DNA of 10,863 bases from Flavobacteriaceae bacterium (GTDB lineage Bacteria > Bacteroidota > Bacteroidia > Flavobacteriales > Flavobacteriaceae): the NCBI GenBank assembly GCA_030633285.1, contig DAOVTC010000019.1, positions 1 through 10,863 of the forward strand, in the 5' to 3' direction. The position numbers were made by a program, and so were the translations under genes. Each line of letters opens with the position of its first letter. Position 1 is the stretch's first letter. This document shows positions 1 through 7,030 of the stretch, piece after piece. The notes beneath the pieces were generated by a model, which saw only the letters and a list, made by a program, of their open reading frames with translations, was not told the DNA's origin and did no database searches.

Positions 1-332
1 ATCATATCCATAAATTAGATAAACCAAGTGGTACTGCAATTACTATTCTAGAACAAATATTAAAGAATACTGAATATGAAGATTGGCAACTGACGGATAA
101 TTCAGGATTTAAAAAAGATCTATCAGGTAGTCGAACTATTCCGGTAATTGTTGAGAGAGAAGGAGAGGTGCCTGGCACTCATGATATTATGTATAAATCA
201 GAGGTTGACCAAATAAAAATTGAGCATTTAGCGAGTTCGCGTGATGGTTTTGCTCTTGGGGCGGTAATTGCAGCAGAATGGCTTTTGGGTAAGAAAGGTA
301 TATTTACAATGAAAGATGTGCTGAGTATTTAA
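1..332 (+). CDS. dapB: 4-hydroxy-tetrahydrodipicolinate reductase, C-terminal part (5' end outside window)
   Basis: The window opens inside this gene; the readable frame runs from base 3 to a TAA at 330-332 and gives 109 residues. DapB reduces 4-hydroxy-tetrahydrodipicolinate with NAD(P)H in the diaminopimelate/lysine pathway, in the cytosol. The fragment begins with the family's substrate-binding and catalytic signature, HIHKLDKPSGTA at visible residues 1-12 (family form HHxxKxDxPSGTA, with the catalytic His and Lys). The conserved GEVPGTH is at residues 54-60, followed by the C-terminal segment SSRDGFALGAVIAAEWL with a typical DapB ending. About 55% of a normal protein is missing because of the window edge, not because of damage. 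lepB follows on the same strand after 96 bases, so the two may be co-transcribed. I am confident of the family from the motif pair. Confidence 0.95.
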   Translation, partial: HIHKLDKPSGTAITILEQILKNTEYEDWQLTDNSGFKKDLSGSRTIPVIVEREGEVPGTHDIMYKSEVDQIKIEHLASSRDGFALGAVIAAEWLLGKKGIFTMKDVLSI

Positions 333-374
333 TTTAAAAAACTGTTAAAGTAGGATTAATAAGTAACAAATCAT

Positions 375-382
375 TTACTTTG
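375..382 (+). promoter_or_regulatory. Possible -7 promoter element ahead of lepB
   Basis: TTACTTTG differs at one position from the Bacteroidota -7 consensus TAnnTTTG and lies about 47 bases before the lepB start. No TTG at the expected -33 spacing is visible. In DNA this rich in A and T such a match can arise by chance, and lepB could equally be read through from dapB. Confidence 0.25.
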
Positions 383-428
383 CGGACTAGTTAGAAAAGG
401 ATAAGATTAATTTCGAATAAATACAATT

Positions 429-1961
429 ATGACATTACAACAGTGGTTTATATTTTTTTTAGCAATTCAAGTAATCCACTTTTTAGGAACTTGGAAGCTT
501 TATGTTAAAGCCGGTCGAAAGGCTTGGGAAGCTATCATTCCTATATACAATGCAGTAGTGTTAATGCAAATTATTAACCGTCCAAAATGGTGGGTTGTAT
601 TATTGTTTATTCCAATAATCAATTTATTAATGTTTCCAATTATCTGGATTGAAACAATTAGAAGTTTTGATAAAAATTCAAATTTGGATAGTTTTTTGGT
701 GATTGCAACTTTAGGTTTTTACATTTTATATATTAATTACATGGAAGATGTTAATTATATAGAAGACAGAAGCTTAAAACCAAGAACAGCAGCAGGAGAA
801 TGGGTAAGCTCTATTGCATTTGCCATTATTGCGGCAACTCTGGTTCATACTTATTTTATGCAACCATACACCATACCAACATCATCTTTAGAGAAATCGT
901 TGTTAATTGGGGATTTCTTGTTTGTTAGTAAATTTCATTATGGGGCTAGAGTACCAATGACAACAATTGCAGCACCTATGGTTCATGATACTTTACCAAT
1001 AATAAAAACAAAGTCATATTTAAATCAGCCTCAATTGCCATATTTAAGAATTCCCGGATTTCAAAAAATAAAGCAAAATGATATAGTTGTATTTAGTTGG
1101 CCAGTTGATACTGTAGAGTATTTCTTTCAAAAAACAACCAAAAAGATTAGAAAACCAATTGATAAAAAGTCAAACTATGTAAAGCGATGTGTTGGTATAG
1201 CTGGAGATTCTTTAGAAATAATAAATGGTTATGTTTATATCAATGGAAAGAAAAACACATTGCCAGATAGAGCTAAATTGCAATTTTATTACGATGTAAA
1301 TACTGGTGGTAAACCAATAAGTGCTAATATATTAAGAAACAGATATCATGTTAGGGAAGGAGCATCATTACAAGATGGAAATTACATACTTAATTTGGCT
1401 AGTGATGATGCAAAACTTTTAAAAAATAATCCTACTGTAAAAAGTTTGACAAGAAAATTTAGCCCAAAAGGAGAAAAAGAAAATGTTTTTCCAAATGTTA
1501 AATCATTAAATTGGAATAAAGATAATTTTGGACCGATTTATATCCCTAAAAAAGGAAAAGCAGTTGATTTAAATAAAGAATCTCTGCCATTTTATAAGCA
1601 AATTATCGTTGAATATGAGAAAAATAGTTTGCAAGTTAATGGTGATGAGATTTTAATAAATGGAAAATCTGTTACTGATTATACTTTTCAGCAAGATTAT
1701 TATTGGATGATGGGTGATAACCGTCATAATTCTGAAGATTCTCGCTATTGGGGATTTGTTCCGTTTGACCATGTAGTTGGTAAACCTGTATTTATTTGGA
1801 TGAGTTGGAATACTGATGGAAAAGGTTTAAGCAAAATAAGATGGGAAAGACTATTTACAACTGTTGGAGGTAGCGGAAAGGCAGTTTCTTATTTTTACCC
1901 TTTTTTAGGTTTAATGGCATTACTTTATGGCTTTAGCGTGTACAGAAAGAAAAAAGCGTAA
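429..1961 (+). CDS. lepB: Signal peptidase I, long Bacteroidota form
   Basis: This inner-membrane S26 serine peptidase removes signal peptides from exported proteins. The 510 residues exceed the 324 of E. coli LepB. Residues 5-105 hold three or four hydrophobic segments resembling the DUF5684 region found in front of some signal peptidases. The canonical anchor helix is at about 125-143. Box B follows as IPTSSLEKSLLIGDF (149-163), with Ser153 aligning with the E. coli nucleophile Ser90. The general-base lysine is Lys252 in YVKRCVGIAGD. Box E is MMGDNRHNSEDSRYWGF (427-443). Between boxes D and E lies an insert of about 150 residues, which probably extends the periplasmic cap. Another hydrophobic helix is at about 486-504, followed by the basic tail RKKKA. 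The ATG at 429 fits the hydrophobic N-terminus. All catalytic motifs are intact, so it should be active. Confidence 0.95.
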   Translation: MTLQQWFIFFLAIQVIHFLGTWKLYVKAGRKAWEAIIPIYNAVVLMQIINRPKWWVVLLFIPIINLLMFPIIWIETIRSFDKNSNLDSFLVIATLGFYILYINYMEDVNYIEDRSLKPRTAAGEWVSSIAFAIIAATLVHTYFMQPYTIPTSSLEKSLLIGDFLFVSKFHYGARVPMTTIAAPMVHDTLPIIKTKSYLNQPQLPYLRIPGFQKIKQNDIVVFSWPVDTVEYFFQKTTKKIRKPIDKKSNYVKRCVGIAGDSLEIINGYVYINGKKNTLPDRAKLQFYYDVNTGGKPISANILRNRYHVREGASLQDGNYILNLASDDAKLLKNNPTVKSLTRKFSPKGEKENVFPNVKSLNWNKDNFGPIYIPKKGKAVDLNKESLPFYKQIIVEYEKNSLQVNGDEILINGKSVTDYTFQQDYYWMMGDNRHNSEDSRYWGFVPFDHVVGKPVFIWMSWNTDGKGLSKIRWERLFTTVGGSGKAVSYFYPFLGLMALLYGFSVYRKKKA

Positions 1962-2046
1962 TAATTATAGGTGAATCATTTACAAAAGTGTTGTTTTTAA
2001 GAAATTAGATACGCTTGAACAAATTAACAAATCAACAAACATACAT

Positions 2047-2667
2047 TTGATATTACAACCTACATATTTTTCGCCAATAATTCAATATGTTGCTATGGTG
2101 CAAATGGATGGGTTGAAATTTGAAATAGAAGATAATTTTCAAAAACAAACTTACAGAAACAGATGTTATATTTATGGTGCAAATGGTAAACAGTTACTAG
2201 TAGTCCCATTAGTTCATTCAAAAATACATACACGACAAAAAACTAAAGATGTAAAAATTGAAAATAGTTTTTTATGGCAAAAATTACACTTTAGATCATT
2301 ACAAACTGCCTATAGATCTTCACCATATTTTGAGTTTTATGAAGATGAAATTGCAACCATTTTTGATAAGAAATATCAATTTTTGTTAGACTTGAATTTT
2401 AAAATTTTTGAGGTAGTAAATGATTGTTTGCAATTAGAAATACCAATTCAAAAAACAACCGAATATCAAATAGATACAGATGAAGTAAAAGATTTTAGAT
2501 ATTTAGCAGATGCAAAAACTAAAAATCAATATTCATTTCAAAAATACACACAAGTTTTTAATAGCAAACATGGATTTATTTCTAATTTAAGTATTTTAGA
2601 TTTACTTTTTAATGAAGGTACCAATGCAATGCAATATCTTGAAAATCACAAGATTTTACTTTTTTAA
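2047..2667 (+). CDS. WbqC-family protein, TTG start
   Basis: This 206-residue protein matches my recollection of the WbqC-like family: an N-terminal ILQPTYFSPI (residues 2-11), a middle DVKIENSFLWQKLHFRSL (68-85) with AYRSSPYFEFYED (88-100), and a C-terminal GFISNLSILDLLFNEG (176-191). The founding member sits in an O-antigen cluster, but no biochemical activity is firmly established, so I assign no reaction. There is no signal peptide, so it is probably cytosolic. The start is TTG. No ATG or GTG exists in frame between the upstream stop (TGA at 1972) and this codon, and family members begin almost exactly at the QPTYF motif, which supports it. It follows lepB after 85 bases on the same strand. 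Its last 12 bases overlap the end of the opposing 55-residue gene. Confidence 0.85.
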   Translation: MILQPTYFSPIIQYVAMVQMDGLKFEIEDNFQKQTYRNRCYIYGANGKQLLVVPLVHSKIHTRQKTKDVKIENSFLWQKLHFRSLQTAYRSSPYFEFYEDEIATIFDKKYQFLLDLNFKIFEVVNDCLQLEIPIQKTTEYQIDTDEVKDFRYLADAKTKNQYSFQKYTQVFNSKHGFISNLSILDLLFNEGTNAMQYLENHKILLF

Positions 2668-2823
2668 TGCTGAAAACACCCATGCTATCACAAAAAAACC
2701 TATTCCAGTAATGATAGGAGGTAGCATAATTTTTTCAGCAAAGAACCCTCCAATATAGATCATAAAAATTCCTAGTAATATTAGTAATATTCCAGAGATT
2801 GTAAGTACTTTATTTTTATCCAT
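2656..2823 (-). CDS. Small two-helix membrane protein (55 residues), uncharacterised
   Basis: An ATG at 2823 opens a 55-residue frame ending at TAA 2656-2658. The product starts MDKNKVLTIS and has two hydrophobic stretches, about 7-27 and 33-52. They are joined by FFAEKIMLPPIITG, whose charged and proline-rich centre looks like a loop, and the protein ends in a basic LKK. The composition is that of a small inner-membrane protein, and it reads cleanly with no internal stop. I recall similar small proteins next to WbqC genes in flavobacteria, which would argue for a real gene, but I know no function. It lies 53 bases downstream of the 210-residue coiled-coil gene on the same strand and could share its transcript. 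Its 3' end overlaps the convergent WbqC gene by 12 bases. Confidence 0.75.
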   Translation of the reverse strand: MDKNKVLTISGILLILLGIFMIYIGGFFAEKIMLPPIITGIGFFVIAWVFSALKK

Positions 2824-2876
2824 TTTGGCATATATAATCTAAGATTTGATTTTTAGATATTTGAATAGTGTAATCT

Positions 2877-3509
2877 CTATTTTTCTTTTTTTCCTTTTGT
2901 AGTGTTTTTGTGCTTGTTAATTTCATCTTGTAGTTCACGTCTGACTTTTTGTTCTCTTTCTAAAGATCTTGCTCTAAAAGTATCAAATTCTTCTTCTGTT
3001 TCAACAAGTGAAAGATTTGCTTGTTTAGTAATTGTATTGCTATTTTTAAATTTGAAAATAAAAAGAACTAAAAGTAAAATTAAACCAATAATTAATGACC
3101 ATAATAAACCATTGTATGCAGATTTTGTCAAAGGTATTCCTAAAAACTTAATACTATCTTTTTCTTTAGTTACATTGGTAAGATTATCATTGGTTGTTTT
3201 TAAATCTGTTTTAAGATTATTGATTTCACTATTTTGTATATCTACCAGATTTTTAGTTTCTGATAGCTCATTTTTCAACAATTTCAATGAATCTAAGACA
3301 TTTGCTTTGATTTTGTGGAATTGGACTTTTTTTACAACTTTATACTCTTGATAAGAACCAGATTTTTTATATAAATAATTAAATTGATTTTCAATGGTGC
3401 CACTATTTAATGATGGTTTTGGTTCATCTTTTTGGTCAGTTTGACTAATTGCAGAAAAAGAAATTAATAAAAAAAAGAATGAGATGAAAATAAGTTTTAA
3501 GACTTTCAT
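2877..3509 (-). CDS. Exported coiled-coil protein with one membrane helix, unknown function
   Basis: This 210-residue protein begins with a signal peptide (basic MKVLK, then a hydrophobic core, probable cleavage after ISQ at residue 23). A low-complexity linker follows. Residues about 58-118 are rich in K, E, L and N with heptad-like spacing, so probably a coiled coil. One strong membrane helix lies at about 134-153 (SAYNGLLWSLIIGLILLLVL), and a charged tail at 165-200 (EEEFDTFRARSLEREQKVRR) also looks helical. The implied topology is a periplasmic coiled coil tethered to the inner membrane with a cytosolic helical tail. Similar flavobacterial proteins have, as far as I recall, sometimes been labelled tRNA (guanine-N1)-methyltransferase; nothing here looks like a SAM-dependent or SPOUT enzyme, so I do not use that name. 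The 55-residue gene follows 53 bases downstream. The 175-base leader region suggests its own promoter. Confidence 0.85.
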   Translation of the reverse strand: MKVLKLIFISFFFLLISFSAISQTDQKDEPKPSLNSGTIENQFNYLYKKSGSYQEYKVVKKVQFHKIKANVLDSLKLLKNELSETKNLVDIQNSEINNLKTDLKTTNDNLTNVTKEKDSIKFLGIPLTKSAYNGLLWSLIIGLILLLVLFIFKFKNSNTITKQANLSLVETEEEFDTFRARSLEREQKVRRELQDEINKHKNTTKGKKEK

Positions 3510-3684
3510 GTTATTGTTATTTGTTAATTAGGTAATAACAGTTTTTTGTAAAAAAAATTGTGTTCAATAATATATTTTTCATATCAATTTTTTATTCAAA
3601 ATATAAGAGCCATGGAATTGTATAATAGCTTATTATAAATTTTGAATTTTTAAAATTAAGTTTATTTTATCAATTGAGCAAAAA

Positions 3685-6597
3685 TTACTTTAAAACTTCT
3701 TTTAAAATACTAATTGGATGCTTTGATTTACGTTTTGTACCATCATGAATTTGATGACGGCAACTAGTGCCAGCAGCAATAATTTCAACAGATTTACCTG
3801 TATTTCTAATTTTTGGAAAAAGTGTGTCTTCACCAACTTGCATGCTAATATCATAGTGTTCTTTTTCATAACCAAAAGATCCAGCCATACCACAGCAACC
3901 AGAATTTATAATAGTAACTTCAAAATTCTTTGGCAAATTTAGCATATCGAATGAAGCAGATAAATTTGAAAGTGATTTTTGGTGACAATGTCCATGAATT
4001 TTTAATGTTTTTTTGCTATCATTAAATTGATTTGAAGTAATATTTCCTTTTTTAATTTCTTTTTGGAAAAATTCTTCCATGGTAAATGTATTTTTTGAGA
4101 TTTTTTGAGCAGTAGCTTTATCATCTGCAAGTCTAGGATATTCATCTCTAAAAGTTAAAATTGCCGAAGGCTCAATGCCAACTAGTGGTGTGACACTAGT
4201 GATTAAATCAGCAAAATGATTTACGTTAAAATTAGCTATTTCTTTGGCTTTATCTAATATGCCTTTTGAAATAAAACTTCTGCCACTTTCTTCATGCTTG
4301 GTAATGATTACTTCATATCCTAGTTTTGTTAATACTTCAATAGCATCTTCGCCAATGTTGGCATCGTAATAATTGGTGTATTCATCAATAAATAAATGGA
4401 TTTTTCCGTGTTTATAAATTTTATTTTCTAATCTTTTTTTATTGCTTTTATACCATTTATAAACGGTTTTATTAGCTAATTTAGGAATACTCCTTTTTGG
4501 AGAAATTCCCATAATATTTTTCACCAAAAGAGTGTTTAAAATAGCATTTGTTAGCCAGGGTACTATACTACCTAGCTTATTCCATTTTACATTTTCGGCA
4601 AACATTTTTGTTCTAAATGGTATTCCGTTTTCTTTTTGGTATTGGTATAAAAATTCAGCTTTTAGAGCTGCAATATCTAAATTACTTGGGCATTCGCTGG
4701 CACAAGCCTTACAACTTAAACATAAATCAAATACTTGTTTTAATTCTTCGTGATTAAATTTGTTTACTTGATCGCTATTGGTTAAAAACTCTCGTAAAGC
4801 ATTGGCACGAGCTCGTGTTGTATCTTTTTCATTTTTGGTTGCTCGATAACTTGGACACATTGTTCCTCCTGCCGAAACAGGTTTTCTGCAATCTCCTGAT
4901 CCATTACATTTTTCAGCAGCTCTTAAAATACCTAGAGAATCTGAAAAATCTAATATAGTATCAATTTCTGGCTCTTCACGATTAACTTCATATCTCAAAG
5001 ATTTGTCCATAGGTAATGCATCAACAATTTTTCCTTTGTTGAATATATTGTTTGGATCAAAAGTGTATTTAATTTTTTTGATGAGTTCGTAATTTTTCTT
5101 ACCAATCATCATTGGAATAAATTCGGATCTTACGATTCCATCACCATGTTCACCACTCATTGAACCATTATATTTTTTGACCAAATGAGCAACATCAGAT
5201 GTAATAGTTTTAAATAACTTGACATCTGTATCTTTTTTAAGGTTCAAAATCGGACGTAAATGTAATTCTCCAGCTCCAGCATGTGCGTAATACACGGCAT
5301 CTTGTCCATAATTTTTCATCATAGCACTAAACTCAGCAATGTAATTTGGTAAGTCATTTACTTCAACAGCAGTGTCTTCAATACAAGCAACAGCTTTTTC
5401 ATCACCAACAATATTTCCTAGTAAACCCAAACCAGCAGCTCGTAGGCTTATAGCTTTATTAATATCATCGCCAATAAGTTTTGGGTAGGAATAGCCAAAA
5501 TTGTGTTTTTGTAAATCACTTATTAGATTATTTGCTAGGTTATCAGACTCTTCTTTAGTGTTTGCAGAAAGTTCTAACATCAAAATTGCTTTAGGATCAC
5601 CCTTAACAAAAAACCTATTTTTTAATTGTTCTCTATTATTTATGGTACAATCTAATATGGTTTTATCCATCAATTCACACATGTACAAATTGTGTTTCAT
5701 GGCTACAACTACGGCTTCCATACTTTCTTTAATAGAGGTAAAATGTGCAGCAACCAAAACACTTTCTTTAGGAGGTAGATCATTTACTTCTAAAGTTATA
5801 TCAGTTGTAAAAGCCAGAGTTCCTTCACTGCCACATAACAATTTTGATAAATTAAATTTTTCTTTATTATCAGAAAAAATTTCGGTGTTAATTAAATGGT
5901 CAATTGCATAACCATTATTACTTCTATGGATACTTTTTTTAGGAAATTCTTTTATAATTTCAGCTTGTACTTCTGGTTTTGATAATTCAGTATTTAAGGT
6001 AGAATAAATATTACTTTCAATAGAATTTCCTATCATTTTATGACGATACTCTTCCGCGTTAAGCGAAGAAAAATTAATTTCATTACCATCTGATAAAATG
6101 GTATTCATTGAAATAACTTTATCGCGAGTTACTCCGTATTGTATAGAAGTGGTGCCAGAAGAATTATTTCCAACCATACCACCAATCATGCATCTATTGG
6201 TAGTTGAGGTATTTGGGGCAAAAAAGAAGCCATAAGGTTTTAAAAATATATTTAACTCATCACGTATTACACCAGGTTGAACTGTTACTGTCTTATTTTT
6301 TTCATCAAAACCGATTATTTTAGTAAAATGTTTTGATATATCTACAACAATCCCGTCTCCAACACATTGTCCGCCTAAAGAAGTCCCTGCTGCTCTTGGA
6401 ATAAGTGTAATATTTTGATTATTAGCAAATTGTATTATTTTTTTAATATCATCTTTATTCTTCGGATAACTAACTGCTAAAGGAATTTTACGGTAAACCG
6501 ATGCGTCTGTTGCATAAATAGTTTTGTGTAAATTATCAAAATATAATTCTCCTTGAAGGTCGTTTTCTAGTTGTTTTAATTTATTTATTAAAGGCAT
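3685..6597 (-). CDS. Fused FAD-linked oxidase and Fe-S/CCG protein, probable 2-hydroxyacid dehydrogenase
   Basis: This 970-residue enzyme joins in one chain the parts that are separate GlcD and GlcF subunits in glycolate oxidase. Residues about 38-215 form the FAD-binding PCMH fold, with IPRAAGTSLGGQCVGDG (66-82) and GGMVGNNSSGTT (139-150) contacting the flavin. Residues about 270-525 are the FAD-oxidase C-terminal domain, with HAGAGELHLRP (439-449) and SGEHGDGIVRSEF (481-493). The Fe-S module has C564, C570 and C581-Pro, then the canonical C626-C629-C632-C636-Pro. A CCG region follows, with HGHCHQKS (868-875) and NSGCCGMAGSFGYE (898-911). There is no signal peptide. The likely reaction is oxidation of a D-2-hydroxyacid (D-lactate, D-2-hydroxyglutarate or glycolate) to the 2-oxoacid, passing electrons through the clusters to an unidentified acceptor. 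The overall layout resembles E. coli YdiJ. The substrate cannot be told from sequence. csaA lies 46 bases upstream, so co-transcription is likely. Confidence 0.9.
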   Translation of the reverse strand: MPLINKLKQLENDLQGELYFDNLHKTIYATDASVYRKIPLAVSYPKNKDDIKKIIQFANNQNITLIPRAAGTSLGGQCVGDGIVVDISKHFTKIIGFDEKNKTVTVQPGVIRDELNIFLKPYGFFFAPNTSTTNRCMIGGMVGNNSSGTTSIQYGVTRDKVISMNTILSDGNEINFSSLNAEEYRHKMIGNSIESNIYSTLNTELSKPEVQAEIIKEFPKKSIHRSNNGYAIDHLINTEIFSDNKEKFNLSKLLCGSEGTLAFTTDITLEVNDLPPKESVLVAAHFTSIKESMEAVVVAMKHNLYMCELMDKTILDCTINNREQLKNRFFVKGDPKAILMLELSANTKEESDNLANNLISDLQKHNFGYSYPKLIGDDINKAISLRAAGLGLLGNIVGDEKAVACIEDTAVEVNDLPNYIAEFSAMMKNYGQDAVYYAHAGAGELHLRPILNLKKDTDVKLFKTITSDVAHLVKKYNGSMSGEHGDGIVRSEFIPMMIGKKNYELIKKIKYTFDPNNIFNKGKIVDALPMDKSLRYEVNREEPEIDTILDFSDSLGILRAAEKCNGSGDCRKPVSAGGTMCPSYRATKNEKDTTRARANALREFLTNSDQVNKFNHEELKQVFDLCLSCKACASECPSNLDIAALKAEFLYQYQKENGIPFRTKMFAENVKWNKLGSIVPWLTNAILNTLLVKNIMGISPKRSIPKLANKTVYKWYKSNKKRLENKIYKHGKIHLFIDEYTNYYDANIGEDAIEVLTKLGYEVIITKHEESGRSFISKGILDKAKEIANFNVNHFADLITSVTPLVGIEPSAILTFRDEYPRLADDKATAQKISKNTFTMEEFFQKEIKKGNITSNQFNDSKKTLKIHGHCHQKSLSNLSASFDMLNLPKNFEVTIINSGCCGMAGSFGYEKEHYDISMQVGEDTLFPKIRNTGKSVEIIAAGTSCRHQIHDGTKRKSKHPISILKEVLK

Positions 6598-6643
6598 TTT
6601 GAGAAGTTAAATAAGAGATATATAATTAAATTTTTAATGACAT

Positions 6644-6982
6644 TTATGATACTTTGATGCCATTTTTCACTTCTTTTGATGTATGTAAAAGTACAACATC
6701 TTTCTCGTTTTGAATACCTAAAATTAAACATTCACTCATAAAATTAGCAATTTGTTTAGGCTTAAAATTAACTATTGCTATTACTTGTTTTTGTAATAAT
6801 TCATTTTTTGTATATAAATTTGTTATTTGTGCACTTGAGTTTTTAATGCCTAATTCTCCAAAATCAATTTTTAGCTGGTAAGCAGGTGTTTTTGCTTTTG
6901 GAAAATCAGTAATATCAATGATTGTCCCAATACGGATGTCTATTTTTTGAAAATCTTCAAATGTTATAGTATCTTTATTCAT
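6644..6982 (-). CDS. csaA: CsaA-type tRNA-binding-fold chaperone
   Basis: This 112-residue protein is close to full length for CsaA (about 110). CsaA is a dimeric OB-fold protein related to the EMAP/Trbp111 tRNA-binding domain and is described in Bacillus as an export-related chaperone. Residues 9-22 (EDFQKIDIRIGTII) match the family start. KIDFGELGIKNSSAQIT (38-54) and QVIAIVNFKPKQIANFMSE (66-84) carry the signature SSAQIT and VNFxPxxIAxFxSE, and the end (DVVLLHTSKEVKNG, 95-108) is also typical. The ATG at 6982 agrees with known N-termini. It is first in a probable two-gene minus-strand unit with the FAD/Fe-S enzyme. It is divergent from the thioredoxin-fold gene with only 48 bases between the two ATGs, so their promoters must sit close together. 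A weak -7 match (TATGCTTG read on this strand, 7008-7015) lies just upstream. Confidence 0.92.
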   Translation of the reverse strand: MNKDTITFEDFQKIDIRIGTIIDITDFPKAKTPAYQLKIDFGELGIKNSSAQITNLYTKNELLQKQVIAIVNFKPKQIANFMSECLILGIQNEKDVVLLHTSKEVKNGIKVS

Positions 6983-6989
6983 CTTTAAT

Positions 6990-6997
6990 TAATTTTG
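6990..6997 (+). promoter_or_regulatory. -7 promoter element for the thioredoxin-fold gene
   Basis: TAATTTTG is an exact TAnnTTTG match 33 bases ahead of the ATG at 7031. It predicts transcription starting near 7004 and a leader of about 27 bases. Its last three bases form the TTG at 6995, an alternative start codon in frame with the gene, so that TTG would be untranscribed if this promoter is used. No clear -33 TTG is visible. Confidence 0.5.
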
Positions 6998-7030
6998 AAA
7001 GTCAAAACAAGCATAAAAATAAATAAAAAT

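Noticed and set aside
2902..3351. Open frame of 149 codons on the plus strand
   Set aside because: It is fully opposite the 210-residue coiled-coil gene, which has a signal peptide, membrane helix and sensible composition. The plus-strand product is serine/leucine-rich with no recognisable motif.
2877..3509. Naming the 210-residue protein a tRNA (guanine-N1)-methyltransferase
   Set aside because: No methyltransferase motif is present. The protein is a signal peptide plus coiled coil plus membrane helix, which does not fit a cytosolic SPOUT enzyme.
3621..3637. Inverted repeat TATAATA-gct-TATTATA as a terminator or operator
   Set aside because: The stem is made only of A-T pairs, no T run follows on either strand, and such repeats are expected by chance in DNA this AT-rich.
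5501..5911. Open frame of 136 codons on the plus strand
   Set aside because: It lies inside the FAD/Fe-S enzyme gene on the other strand, whose domain motifs continue across this stretch without a break.
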